A stretch of 44,655 bases of DNA, from NCBI GenBank assembly GCA_025934635.1, contig JAICWX010000028.1, forward strand, positions 1-44,655, written 5' to 3'. The notes beneath the pieces were generated by a model. That model saw nothing but the letters and a program-made list of their open reading frames with translations. It did no database searches and had not been told where the DNA came from. Made by a program: the position numbers and the translations under genes. Shown piece by piece: positions 23,885 to 32,142 of this stretch (its first letter is position 1; every line of letters begins with the position of its first letter). Source of the stretch: Streptosporangiaceae bacterium. GTDB taxonomy: Bacteria; Actinomycetota; Actinomycetes; Streptosporangiales; Streptosporangiaceae.

Positions 23885-24573
23885 GAATCGCTGAAGAAGG
23901 CGCGGCCGATGACGAAAACACCGCGCTGAGGAATCCAGAAGTCTCCCAGCCGTGCCTGCCGGCTGAGCGGGCCCGGTGGGCCGAGGTGCTGGTCGCCCAG
24001 ACGGGCCGAGGACTTCGGGATCAGCCAGATCTGCTGCGGATTAACCACGAACGCGTGGCCGCTCGGTGCCTTGCCGGTCATGGCGACCCGGCCGGCCCGC
24101 AGCGCCTTGCCAGCGGCAGGTCCCATCACCTCCAGCACGGAGGATGCTCGCAACGCCCGGCCGGGGACAAGCGCCCCGACGGCGTTCAGGGCCCGGGTCG
24201 CCGCGGATGTCACCAGGGTCACCTCCCAGCTGAGGTCTGCTTCCGCGATCACGATCTTCAGCGTGGACTCGCTAGTCCAGTTCAGTTCGATGTGCGCCCG
24301 GTGCGTCCCGGCCAGTGCCGAGCCGAAGTAGCGAGAGCAGGCCTGGTCGTCGGGCTGGTCCTGCCAGAATTCCCAGCGGCCGGATGGATCGCGATGCCAC
24401 ACCGAGGTATAAGCCGGCCCGATGGAGGAGGCCGGGAATCGCCGCAGGGCCAGGACGTGCCCGTAGGCGAACGGCAGCCCCATCACGCCGTAGCCGGTGA
24501 ACCGCTCCCCATCACCGGAGGGCAGCCCCGCGTGCCGTTCGATCGCGGCAACCTGGACGCTAGGAGATTTCAT
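23881..24573 (-). CDS. Uncharacterised protein
   Basis: A 230-residue soluble protein I cannot assign. It begins MKSPSVQVAAIERHAGLPSG and contains an N-terminal half rich in aromatic residues (YTSVWHRDPSGRWEFWQD near residue 55) and AHIELNWTSESTLKIVIAEA near 95, suggestive of a beta-rich ligand-binding fold. The C-terminal half has a GKAPSGHAFVVNPQQIWLI strand. There is no signal peptide or catalytic motif. ATG 24573 has no good ribosome site of its own but overlaps the stop of a six-codon upstream ORF with a strong site, so expression may depend on coupling. An interleaved inverted repeat lies in its promoter region. Confidence 0.65.
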   Translation of the reverse strand: MKSPSVQVAAIERHAGLPSGDGERFTGYGVMGLPFAYGHVLALRRFPASSIGPAYTSVWHRDPSGRWEFWQDQPDDQACSRYFGSALAGTHRAHIELNWTSESTLKIVIAEADLSWEVTLVTSAATRALNAVGALVPGRALRASSVLEVMGPAAGKALRAGRVAMTGKAPSGHAFVVNPQQIWLIPKSSARLGDQHLGPPGPLSRQARLGDFWIPQRGVFVIGRAFFSDS

Positions 24574-24590
24574 CGCCACAGGACCTTCAT
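24570..24590 (-). CDS. Six-codon upstream ORF (MKVLWR), possible coupling peptide
   Basis: AAGGAG (24598-24603 on the minus strand) lies seven bases before an ATG at 24590 that encodes MKVLWR and then TGA. The TGA overlaps the ATG of the following gene (ATGA). Because the downstream gene has a weak site of its own, ribosomes ending here could re-initiate. An alternative is that a one-base indel has separated the real start from its site. Confidence 0.4.
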   Translation of the reverse strand: MKVLWR

Positions 24591-24656
24591 CGTGTTTCTC
24601 CTTGCCGCGCAGCCAGCTCGGCCGCCTCACACAATCTAGGAGGCGATAACGCCACA

Positions 24657-24680
24657 GCAATACCGTGAAATTGCGGTATT
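24657..24680. promoter_or_regulatory. Interleaved inverted repeats upstream of the unknown gene
   Basis: AATACCG (24659-24665) and CGGTATT (24674-24680) form a perfect 7-bp inverted repeat, and GCAAT (24657-24661) with ATTGC (24670-24674) forms a second, interleaved one. The position, 84-107 bases upstream of the start at 24573 and just downstream of the MDR gene end, suits either an operator or a short terminator; there is no T-run, which favours the operator. Confidence 0.4.
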
Positions 24681-24692
24681 CCTCTGACCGGA

Positions 24693-25613
24693 TCAGTCAA
24701 CGAGGAGTACGGCCTTACCGCCGATGCGGCGGTTCAGCAGGGCGTCGATCGCGGGTCCCGGCTGGCGCCATGAGCACTCGAGCTCGACCTGGCCATCGAG
24801 CCGTCCGGCGGTGGTTAGCGCGCACAGGCGCGCGAGATCATCGGCTCCGCTGGCATGCGACGCGAGTTCGTCCGGAAGGTTCAGTGTGTAGACCGTCGCG
24901 CCGCGTGCACGGTCGAAGCGCGCGGCCCGGAAGCTGACCAGCTCCTCGTCGTCCTGCGTCGCGATGTTCACGACGACCCCGCGCGGGCGCAGGTGCTCGA
25001 TGGCAAGCCCGAACGTGGCACCGCCGACGCCGTCGATGATGACGTCGAACTCACCGTCAAGGTCCTCGGCGACAGCCGCGGCGCCAAGGCCGCTCATCAG
25101 CTCGCCGGACGTGGCGGCATCGCGTACCAGCGCGGTGACGTGAGCGCCGCTCGCATCAGCCAGCTGGACCGCCATCCGCCCGACGCCGCCGGTCGCGCCC
25201 GTGACCAGTACCCGCTTGCCGAGCACCAGGCCGCCGATCGCCAGCGCCCGCAGCGCGGTCAGCCCGGCGGTGGGAAGGGCGCCGGCCTGCACATCGGAAA
25301 CGCCGGCCGGGATCGCCGCCAGGCGGCTGACCGGAACCGCAGCCAGCTGCGCCCACGCACCCTCCCTGACTAGCCCCACCACCCGGGTCCCCGCGGGCGG
25401 CCCGCTGCCGTCGCCGGCCGCTCGTTCGACTACGCCGGCGACATCCCAGCCGGCCACGGTTCCCGACGGCTTCTTCGGCAGGTCGAGTACCTCGCCCCGG
25501 TTGAGCGAAGATGCCCGGACCCGGACCAGCGCCTGATCGGGCCGGGGCAGCGGATCGGGCACCTCGGCGAGCAGGACATGCGGAGCGGCCGAGACCGTCG
25601 TAAGCGCTAGCAC
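24693..25613 (-). CDS. NADP-dependent quinone oxidoreductase-like protein (MDR family)
   Basis: A 306-residue medium-chain dehydrogenase/reductase without the catalytic zinc ligands. [12 protein letters not shown] near residue 32, [12 protein letters not shown] near 54 and [12 protein letters not shown] near 113 are family strands; [18 protein letters not shown] near 135 is the dinucleotide-binding loop. It likely reduces quinones or enones. GTG 25613 lies six bases after a minus-strand TAGGGT hexamer (25620-25625), so it is probably leaderless. The substrate is not predictable. Confidence 0.88.
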   Translation of the reverse strand: MLALTTVSAAPHVLLAEVPDPLPRPDQALVRVRASSLNRGEVLDLPKKPSGTVAGWDVAGVVERAAGDGSGPPAGTRVVGLVREGAWAQLAAVPVSRLAAIPAGVSDVQAGALPTAGLTALRALAIGGLVLGKRVLVTGATGGVGRMAVQLADASGAHVTALVRDAATSGELMSGLGAAAVAEDLDGEFDVIIDGVGGATFGLAIEHLRPRGVVVNIATQDDEELVSFRAARFDRARGATVYTLNLPDELASHASGADDLARLCALTTAGRLDGQVELECSWRQPGPAIDALLNRRIGGKAVLLVD

Positions 25614-25642
25614 GACCCGACCCTAGCCACGGCGCCCACTGG

Positions 25643-27244
25643 CTAGATCCAGCCCCGGTACCACATGCGGTCGGACCACGACGACAACGGGATGATCTGA
25701 CCTGCGAGGACCGGGTAGAAGTACCAGAACAGGATGAGCACCGCGAGCACGTAGGCCCCGGCGATAGCGGCCCCGATGGCCCGCCGCCGCGGGCTCGCCC
25801 GGGCCGGCCCGATGATCAGCCCCAGGCAGAGCGTGATGCACAGCACCAGGAACGGGAGGAACTCCAGCGAGTAGTAGTCGAACTGGGGCATCCGCCTGAA
25901 GAACAGGAACCAGGGGAGCCAGCCCGCGATGATGCCCGCGAGCGACGCGCCGGCCCGCCAGTCACGGCGGGTCAGCCACCAGCCGAGGCAGAACAGCATG
26001 GCGGGGATCGACACCCACCAGATCGCCGGGTTGCCCAGCGAGAGGACCTCCTGGGACCACGACGGCCCGGACGGGCAGCCCGTCGGGGGGCAGGGATGCG
26101 TGCCCGCGGCGTCGGTGTAGCTCGCGTAGTAGAACGACACCGGTCGGCTGAGCACGATCCAGTCCCAGGGCTGGGACATGTACGGGTGCGGGTGCCTCAG
26201 ACCGATGTCGAGGTCGATCGTCATCTGGTGGTACTTGAACAGCGAGTACAGCGCCTCGATGACCGGGGTGTGCACGCCGTGCGCGCGGGCGTAGCCCCGG
26301 TAGTACCCGGTCTGGGTAACCAGCCAGTTGATCCAGGTCACGACGTAGGTCACGAACGGGATCACGACGAGCGTGAGCGGTAGCCACTTGCCGTCACGGA
26401 CGAACCCGCCGCGCCGGGCGTCCCGCAACCCGGCGTCCCGTCGCGCGCTGATGTCCCACGCGACCGACAGGCCGATGAACGCGGGGAGGTACCAGACCGC
26501 GTCCTGCTTGACGGCACAGGCCAGGCCGATGAGCAGGCCGGCCAGTACCCGCCACTTCCTGATGCCCAGCTCGGGACCCGCCTCATCCGCCGGGCGCGGC
26601 CCGACGGCCTGGGCCAGCCGCGACCGGGACACATCCCGGTCGATCACCATGGCGCCGAACGCCGCGAGCACGAAGAACATCAAGAAAATGTCGAGGATGC
26701 CGGTGCGGCTGAGGACGAACTCCATGCCGTCGAGTGACAGCAGCAGGCCCGCGATGCAGCCAAGCAGCGTCGAGCGGGTAAGCCGGCGGGCGATCCGGCA
26801 CATGAGCAGGATCGCCAGCGAGCCGAACACCGCCGCGGCCACCCGGTAGCCGAACGGGTTCAGCCCGAAGACCCATTCGCCGATCGCGATCAGGTACTTC
26901 CCGACCTCCGGGTGCGTCACGGCCTCGCCACAGCTGTAGCCAGAGCAGGGCGCAAAGATGTGGGTGCCGCCCGACAGCAGCAGGTGGTCCGCGTAGATCT
27001 GGTTAGGAGGGTAGCCAGCCGGGTTAGCTGCCGGCATCCACTCGACCCCGTGCTGCCGGATCGACCAGGCGTCCTTGACGTAGTCCGTCTCGTCGTAGAT
27101 AACCGCGTGCGGCACCGACAGCCTGGAGAAGCGCACGATCGCCGCGAACGCGGTGACTGCCAGCGGGCCGCTCCAGCCCCAGAGCCTGCCGTCCGGCATC
27201 GGGGACGTCAGCCGGTCACCAGTGGCGGTCATCCCCGCTAGCAT
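25643..27244 (-). CDS. pmt: Dolichyl-phosphate-mannose--protein mannosyltransferase (PMT, GT39)
   Basis: A 533-residue polytopic membrane glycosyltransferase that transfers mannose from polyprenyl-phosphate mannose to Ser/Thr of exported proteins. The catalytic acidic pair Asp51-Glu52 is in VIYDETDYVKDAWSIRQHG in the first external loop. THPEVGKYLIAIGEWVFG near residue 110 and PFGYRVAAAVFGSLAIL near 129 are PMT-typical, and about eleven further helices follow. ATG 27244 is preferred to the one at 27232 because a TAACAT hexamer (27250-27255, minus strand) lies five bases upstream, giving a leaderless start. Confidence 0.93.
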   Translation of the reverse strand: MLAGMTATGDRLTSPMPDGRLWGWSGPLAVTAFAAIVRFSRLSVPHAVIYDETDYVKDAWSIRQHGVEWMPAANPAGYPPNQIYADHLLLSGGTHIFAPCSGYSCGEAVTHPEVGKYLIAIGEWVFGLNPFGYRVAAAVFGSLAILLMCRIARRLTRSTLLGCIAGLLLSLDGMEFVLSRTGILDIFLMFFVLAAFGAMVIDRDVSRSRLAQAVGPRPADEAGPELGIRKWRVLAGLLIGLACAVKQDAVWYLPAFIGLSVAWDISARRDAGLRDARRGGFVRDGKWLPLTLVVIPFVTYVVTWINWLVTQTGYYRGYARAHGVHTPVIEALYSLFKYHQMTIDLDIGLRHPHPYMSQPWDWIVLSRPVSFYYASYTDAAGTHPCPPTGCPSGPSWSQEVLSLGNPAIWWVSIPAMLFCLGWWLTRRDWRAGASLAGIIAGWLPWFLFFRRMPQFDYYSLEFLPFLVLCITLCLGLIIGPARASPRRRAIGAAIAGAYVLAVLILFWYFYPVLAGQIIPLSSWSDRMWYRGWI

Positions 27245-27334
27245 GCCGCATGTTAGCTCCAGCCGCTGAAACGGCGCTGAAACCGCTGCCCAGTAGCCGT
27301 TTCCGGCCTTGGCGCTCCCGTCTGGAGGGACGCG

Positions 27335-27709
27335 TCAGGCGCTCAGCCGGAACTCAAGCGGCTCGCCGGTCTCGACCAGGCTCTTGAGGCTGGACAAGAT
27401 CATCGGCCAGCCGGGCGTGACCGCCTTCAGCAGCGACCCGCCGGGATCGAGCCCCCGGTGACTGACCGTCAGCCGTGTCACCGGGCCCATCGCGACCAGC
27501 TCGAACCGCACGACCGATACGCACCCGCCGTTGATCTCGAGGTAATCGGCCACCAGCCACTCACACGTCAGCCGCCGCGGGTCCTCCTCCCCGGCCGGGC
27601 CGGCCGGCAGGCCGGACAGCCAGCCCGGTACCAGGGCAGGGTCAGCCAGGGCCCGGCAGACCCGCTGCGGCGTGGCGCGCAGGGAGATACTGAAGGCCAG
27701 GCCCGTCAT
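27335..27709 (-). CDS. SRPBCC-family protein (AHSA1-like)
   Basis: A protein of about 124 residues with the helix-grip fold order: beta strand FSISLRATPQRVCRALADP, strands around CEWLVADYLEINGG and VRFELVAMGPVTRLTVSHRG, and a C-terminal helix GWPMILSSLKSLVETGEPLE. AHSA1-like members bind hydrophobic ligands; the role is unknown. No ribosome site marks ATG 27709; the frame stays open to a GTG at 27814, which would add 35 residues, so the start is uncertain. It is divergent from the hydroxyacid dehydrogenase gene. Confidence 0.75.
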   Translation of the reverse strand: MTGLAFSISLRATPQRVCRALADPALVPGWLSGLPAGPAGEEDPRRLTCEWLVADYLEINGGCVSVVRFELVAMGPVTRLTVSHRGLDPGGSLLKAVTPGWPMILSSLKSLVETGEPLEFRLSA

Positions 27710-27843
27710 AGCGGGCACCGCCACTGACCGCACCGGGAGCACGACAAGGTCCTCATGCCCCTCCAGCGCCGGGATCGTCCGGAATGTCACACCTGCGCCA
27801 CCCGCACAGGACACAGCGATCCCAGCCGGCTAGATAGTAAGTC

Positions 27844-28770
27844 ATGAACCGAACGCGGATCCCTGTTGCTGTTGCCCCTGGGAAGGCGTCATGGGCGGTC
27901 GACGCCATCCGCCAGGGTGGCGGCGAGCCAGTCGAGCTGGACCAAGACCCGGCTGGCCTGGTATGGACTGGCCCGGGGGCGGTGGAGGAACTCCGGGATG
28001 TGCTCCGGGCCCATCCGAAGATCTCCTGGGTGCAGTTGCCGATGGCTGGTGTCGAGCGGATGGCTGAGGCTGGTGTCTTCGACCACCAGCGGCAGTGGAC
28101 ATCGGCTAAGGGTTCTTACGCCGAGCCGGTCGCCGAGCATGCGCTGGCCTTGCTGCTGGCGGGCTTCCGGCACCTCCCGGAACGAGCCCGTGCGCACGAA
28201 TGGGGCGAACCCGCCGCACAGACCCTGTTCGACCAGCCCGTCACCATCGTCGGCGGCGGAGGCATCACTCTCGCATTGATCCGCCTGCTCGAGCCGTTCC
28301 GTACCCGGGTAACAGTCGTCCGCCGCAGTGCCGAGCCGGTCCCGGGCGCCACCAGGACGGTCACGACTGATCACCTGCACGATGCGCTGGCCGGTGCCCA
28401 GGCGGTCGTGCTGACGCTGGCCCTCACCCCCCAGACCCGCGGGCTGATCGGCCAGGAAGAACTCAAGCTGATGGATCAGCAGGCCTGGCTGATCAACGTG
28501 GCCCGCGGCGGCCTGGTCGATACCGAAGCACTAGTCGGGGCACTGCGCTCAGGCCAGATCGGAGGTGCCGCCCTGGACGTGACCGATCCCGAGCCCCTTC
28601 CCGCCGGCCATCCGCTGTGGGACCTGCCCAACTGCCTGATCACCCCGCACACCGCCGACACCGAGCAGATGACCGAGCCCCTCCTCGCCGCCCGCATCAC
28701 CGAGAACGTCAGGCGGCTGATCAACGGGCAGGAACTGGCAGGCCGGGTGGACCCGGATCTCGGCTACTGA
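27844..28770 (+). CDS. D-isomer-specific 2-hydroxyacid dehydrogenase
   Basis: A 308-residue NAD(P)-dependent dehydrogenase. The Rossmann glycine loop is IVGGGGI at residues 135-141, and the catalytic triad is Arg221 in INVARGGLVD, Glu250 in DVTDPEPLPAGHPLW and His269 in ITPHTAD. SYAEPVAEHALALLLAGFRH near 91 is the conserved hinge. The phosphoglycerate-dehydrogenase-like core lacks any regulatory domain, as in glyoxylate/hydroxypyruvate reductases. A TAGATA hexamer (27831-27836) precedes the ATG by seven bases, suggesting a leaderless transcript. The 3' end overlaps the decayed paaX gene by 50 bases. Confidence 0.92.
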   Translation: MNRTRIPVAVAPGKASWAVDAIRQGGGEPVELDQDPAGLVWTGPGAVEELRDVLRAHPKISWVQLPMAGVERMAEAGVFDHQRQWTSAKGSYAEPVAEHALALLLAGFRHLPERARAHEWGEPAAQTLFDQPVTIVGGGGITLALIRLLEPFRTRVTVVRRSAEPVPGATRTVTTDHLHDALAGAQAVVLTLALTPQTRGLIGQEELKLMDQQAWLINVARGGLVDTEALVGALRSGQIGGAALDVTDPEPLPAGHPLWDLPNCLITPHTADTEQMTEPLLAARITENVRRLINGQELAGRVDPDLGY

Positions 28771-29460
28771 CGTTCGCTGCGTCGATCTCGGCGAACCGGG
28801 CCTGCGCCGCGGGCTTCCACTGAGCCAGCAGTGCGTCGATGCGCCGGGCGACCCGGCGCCCGATCCAGTCCGGCAGCAGCGCCTCAGGCAGCTGCGGGTC
28901 GGTCCGGGGGAGTACCCCGTACTCGTTGCTGAGCCGCACGCTCTCGAAGAGCTCCTCGTCCGGGGTCCGCGGCGCGAGCGCGCCGATAACGCGCTCGACC
29001 TGCTCGTAGTGTTCAGCCAGGGAAGCGAGATCCCAGCCCCGTTCGACGATCTCCTCCTTGTCAAGGCCGACCGCCTCGACGGGGCCGGCGAACGACACCG
29101 TGTGCCGCTGCAGGTCGAGCCGGTCCACCAGCTCCCGTACCTCCGTGACCCGCTCGACGTGCGGCGTGACCCACAGGCCCGGCGCCGGGTTACCCAACCC
29201 GGCCCAGGTGAGCCCGGCGTACAGCGGCCGGCGCACCGACCGGTGCGAGGCCGGAATGGTCGGGAGCACGACCAGCCAGCGGCCGTCCCATCTTCGATCC
29301 CCAGGCCGCGCAGGACCTGCACCAGCGTCGCCGTCCACACCGGCTTGCCCGTCGGCCACACCAGCTCGCCGAGGATCGTGAACAGCAGCGAGCGCGCACT
29401 GCCGGGAGTGACGGACCCGTCGTCGCGCTGCAGCAGCGCGGAGCCGTGCGGGGTGGCCAT
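28721..29460 (-). pseudogene. PaaX-family regulator with internal deletion and frameshift
   Basis: The N-terminus from ATG 29460 (behind GGAGGG) reads SARSLLFTILGELVWPTGKP then VWTATLVQVLRGLGIED, the first part of a PaaX winged helix. At about 29291-29297 the frame changes and the protein continues as WDGRWLVVLPTIPASHRS, LTWAGLGNPAPGLWVTPHVE and SLAEHYEQVERVIGALAPRT to a stop at 28721. Between these blocks a normal PaaX has about 40-50 residues (recognition helix and wing) that are absent here. The deletion is therefore both out of frame and in the DNA-binding part. PaaX represses phenylacetyl-CoA or related CoA-thioester catabolic genes. Confidence 0.85.
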
Positions 29461-29562
29461 CCAATGCCCTCCGGTTAGCGCGGGTGATACGTTCGACAGC
29501 CTAAGAGACGACCTCCCAGGTGCAGAAGATCGTCATCGTTCGCGAGCGATTCGGCCGTGCTT

Positions 29563-29970
29563 TCATCCCTTATGACCGTCGGGTGGCCAGACAGCGCTGA
29601 GCACGCGGTCCGGCCAGTCGTCCGGGATGCCGGCGATGGTGACATAGCGGCCGTAGAAGGAGCCGATGAGCATGCTGGTGAGCGCGTCGAGGTCGGCGGA
29701 GGCCGGGTGGCGTTCTTCTTCGGCGAGCAGTGAGCCGAGGATGGCCATCGCCGGGACGGCCCGCAGGTTGCCGAGGAAATTCTCCAGGATCGCCAGGGCG
29801 TGAGCGCGCGGAGTCGGGGCGTCAGCGGGCGGCTCCTCGACCCGCAGCGAGCCGATCACCGCGGCGGCCAGCGCGGCCTTGTTCCGGTACCGGCGCCGCA
29901 GGCTGGGCACGGTGGTGCCCGCGGCGGCCGCCACCGATTCCAGCGACATGCGGGCGTAGCCGAGCTCGGC
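29563..29970 (-). pseudogene. TetR-family regulator lacking the first helices
   Basis: About 135 codons ending at TGA 29563-29565. ELGYARMSLESVAAAAGTTV then PSLRRRYRNKAALAAAVIGS is a TetR helix-turn-helix that begins at the middle of helix 1; the ligand domain follows (LENFLGNLRAVPAMAILGSL, MLIGSFYGRYV). The usual opening RxxILDAAxxLxAE is absent. Upstream, family similarity stops at about 29970, where an unrelated plus-strand fragment begins without spacer. ATG 29949 could still initiate a 128-residue product. Confidence 0.8.
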
Positions 29971-29971
29971 C

Positions 29972-30067
29972 GTCCACGTCAGCGTCTGGGACTCCGAGGA
30001 GCACGCGAAGCAACTGGACCATCTGAAGGAGATGGTCGTCGACGCGCGCGGCGAGGCGGAGGCGGTC
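29972..30067 (+). pseudogene. Fragment resembling an antibiotic-biosynthesis-monooxygenase-like domain end
   Basis: In the same frame as the downstream ligase remnant, codons from 29972 read VHVSVWDSEEHAKQLDHLKE then MVVDARGEAEAV. This has the look of the C-terminal strand and helix of a small dimeric alpha/beta-barrel (ABM-like) protein and does not belong to an acyl-CoA ligase. It abuts the TetR fragment on one side and runs into the ligase at about 30067 on the other, so both ends are rearrangement joints. Family assignment is tentative. Confidence 0.4.
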
Positions 30068-31027
30068 CCCGGGCGGCTGGCGCTCGTCGACTGCGTGGAA
30101 GACCCGGCCAAGCGGCGGCAATGGACATACGCCGAGTTCATTCATGAGGCCGAACGGGTGGCCCGCGCGCTCCTGTCCCAGTTCCACCCCGGTGACCGGA
30201 TTGCCGTCTGGGCGCCGAACAGCGCCGAATGGATCATCCTCCGGCAGGGCATCAGCCTGGCCGGGATGGTGCTCGTGGCCCTGAACCCGGCCTACCGCGC
30301 CCGCGAGATGCAGTTCACCCTCACCCAGTCCGGCGCCGCCGGCCTGTTCTGCGTCGAGGAGTACCGCGGCACGCACACCCTCGTGGTCCCCACCATGCTC
30401 ATCGCCATGCTGGACCACTCCGACCTGCTGACCCGCGACCTGTCCAGCCTGCAGACCATCCTCAGCGGCGCGTCGTCGGTCCCCGCGTCCCTGGTCCGCA
30501 AGACCATCTCCGCCCTGAACTGCCAGTTCAGCATCCTGTTCGGCCAGACCGAGGCGCACGGCGTGGTGTCCCAGACCCGGGTCACCGACTCACCAGAAGA
30601 CCAGGCCAGCACGGCCGGCATCGGCTCCATGGATGCCCGCGGCTTCCTCAAGGTCACCGGCCGCGTCAAGGACATGATCATCCGCGGCGGCATGAACCTC
30701 TACCCGGCCGAGATCGAAGCCGCCCTCCAGGACCACCCCGCCATCGAGACCGCCGCCGTCATCGGCATCCCCGACGACCGCTGGGGCGAGCAAGTCGGCG
30801 CCGTCCTCCGCATCCGCCTCGGCCACGACCGCCCCGCCATTCCCGCCCTGACCGAGTTCCTCCACACCCAGCTAGCCCCGCACAAGTGCCCCGCCTACTG
30901 GTCCTTCACCGACACGATGCCCATGACCCCGAGCGGCAAGATCCAGAAATTCATCCTCCGCGACCAGGCCGCCCAGGGCACCCTCCCCTTCACCCAGTCC
31001 CGCCCTACCGCTCCGGCCTCGTCCTGA
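30032..31027 (+). pseudogene. Acyl-CoA ligase with two in-frame internal deletions
   Basis: The 331-codon frame is assembled from three ligase pieces. Piece 1 (GRLALVDCVEDPAKRRQWTY to AAGLFCVEEYRG) is the N-terminal domain. Piece 2 (VVPTMLIAMLDHSDLLTRDL to ILFGQTEAHGVVSQTRV) starts after the position of the P-loop, so the ATP-binding motif TSGTTGxPKG, about 100-130 residues, is missing. Piece 3 (GSMDARGFLKVTGRVKDMII to MTPSGKIQKFILR) lacks the preceding 50 or so residues including TGDL. A normal enzyme has about 530-550 residues. Without the P-loop it cannot adenylate. The first codons belong to a foreign fragment. Confidence 0.85.
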
Positions 31028-31063
31028 GCCATCTCCGGACACGCCGGCTCGCCTTCGCGTATC

Positions 31064-31090
31064 TTGCAATCTATATTGCATCTTATGCAA
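31064..31090 (+). promoter_or_regulatory. Promoter/operator of the MNT-HEPN pair
   Basis: Two overlapping perfect inverted repeats are TGCAAT-CTAT-ATTGCA (31065-31080) and TTGCAT-CTT-ATGCAA (31076-31090). A TATATT -10 hexamer (31072-31077) lies in the first, and the second spans the ATG at 31085, seven bases after the hexamer. The wHTH part of the encoded protein is the likely repressor of this leaderless promoter. Confidence 0.6.
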
Positions 31091-31675
31091 AAGGCTTCGC
31101 CGCCGCCGCTGCTGCCGCTACTGCGCTCTAGGCTGCAGGCCGAGATCCTGACGCTCGTCCTGCTGGGGCCCGGGCAGGAGTGGTCGCTGACCGGGCTGGC
31201 GTCGCGCACTGGGGCGTCGGTTTCGTCGGTGCAGCGGGAGATTACCCGCGCGGAACAGGCCGGAGTCGTCAGTTCCCGGCGCCTGGGCAACATCCGGCTG
31301 GTGAAAGCGGCGGACTCGCCGCTGACAGCCCCGCTAACAGAACTGCTGCTGCGCTCATTCGGGCCACGCCAGGTGCTGGCCGAGGAACTCGAAGGCGTCG
31401 AGGGGATCGAGAGGGCGTACCTATTCGGCTCGTGGGCTGCGCGGTACGCGGGCGAGGCCGGCCGCTCGCCGGCCGACCTGGACGTCCTCGTGATCGGGTC
31501 CCCGGACCGGGACGAACTCGACGATGCCGCCCAGCGGGCTGTCGGTCGCCTGGCCCGGGAGGTCAATGTCACGATTCGGTCGCCGGCCTGGTGGCGGGAA
31601 GGGACAGACGGCTTCCATGCCGACGTCACCCGGCGCCCTTTGGTCCCGCTCTTCGGTGAGGAAGGAGCGGGATGA
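31085..31675 (+). CDS. Winged-helix/MNT nucleotidyltransferase fusion (antitoxin-like)
   Basis: A 196-residue protein. An ArsR-like winged helix occupies about residues 15-75 (WSLTGLASRTGASVSSVQRE). A minimal nucleotidyltransferase domain follows, with Gly115-Ser116 in YLFGSWAARY and Asp131-x-Asp133 in SPADLDVLVIG, the GS-x-DxD signature that binds Mg-NTP. MNT proteins paired with HEPN proteins act as antitoxins that AMPylate the toxin. ATG 31085 is chosen from the leaderless promoter; the ORF stays open to a TTG at 31064. The stop overlaps the HEPN gene start (ATGA). Confidence 0.85.
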   Translation: MQKASPPPLLPLLRSRLQAEILTLVLLGPGQEWSLTGLASRTGASVSSVQREITRAEQAGVVSSRRLGNIRLVKAADSPLTAPLTELLLRSFGPRQVLAEELEGVEGIERAYLFGSWAARYAGEAGRSPADLDVLVIGSPDRDELDDAAQRAVGRLAREVNVTIRSPAWWREGTDGFHADVTRRPLVPLFGEEGAG

Positions 31676-32142
31676 GCTGGGAAACGGGAAGCGAGCGCAT
31701 CCAGGAGCTCATCAGCGCGGGGGAACTTGGCCCGGTCCCGCCGGACACCGGGCTCGCGCGGCGGATGCTGGCAGATGCCGGACGGCACCTGGTCACCACG
31801 GTGGCGGCTGAGTCCACTGGGGACCTGGCGGGTGCTTACCAGCTGGCGTACGACGCGCTCCGTAAGAGCGCGGCGAGCCTGCTCGAAGCCCAGGGGCTCC
31901 GGGTGACCAGCCGCGGCGGGCACATCGCGGTACAGGACGCGGTCACCGCCCAGTTCGGATCCAGCATCCGGGCGCTTCGCTCGTTCAGCAGGCTCCGGCG
32001 CGCACGCAACAGCTTCGAGTACCCGAGCACAGAGACCCCCGGCCCTTCGGAAGACGATGTCAAGGACGCGGTCCGGGTCGCCCGCGAGGTAAACGACGCG
32101 GCGGGCAAGATACTAGAAAGCGGGATCCTCTCTCCTTGGTAG
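31672..32142 (+). CDS. HEPN-domain protein, partner of the MNT protein
   Basis: A 156-residue all-alpha protein of HEPN type (GAYQLAYDALRKSAASLLEA near residue 54). The HepT toxin motif is Rx4HxY; here the aligned segment is R110-ARNS-F115-E-Y117 in RRARNSFEYP, so the catalytic His is replaced by Phe while Arg and the AMPylatable Tyr remain. RNxxEYP is common in this actinobacterial subfamily. It may thus not be an RNase, or may use other residues. It overlaps the MNT gene by four bases and the convergent AKR gene by 30. Confidence 0.8.
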   Translation: MSWETGSERIQELISAGELGPVPPDTGLARRMLADAGRHLVTTVAAESTGDLAGAYQLAYDALRKSAASLLEAQGLRVTSRGGHIAVQDAVTAQFGSSIRALRSFSRLRRARNSFEYPSTETPGPSEDDVKDAVRVAREVNDAAGKILESGILSPW

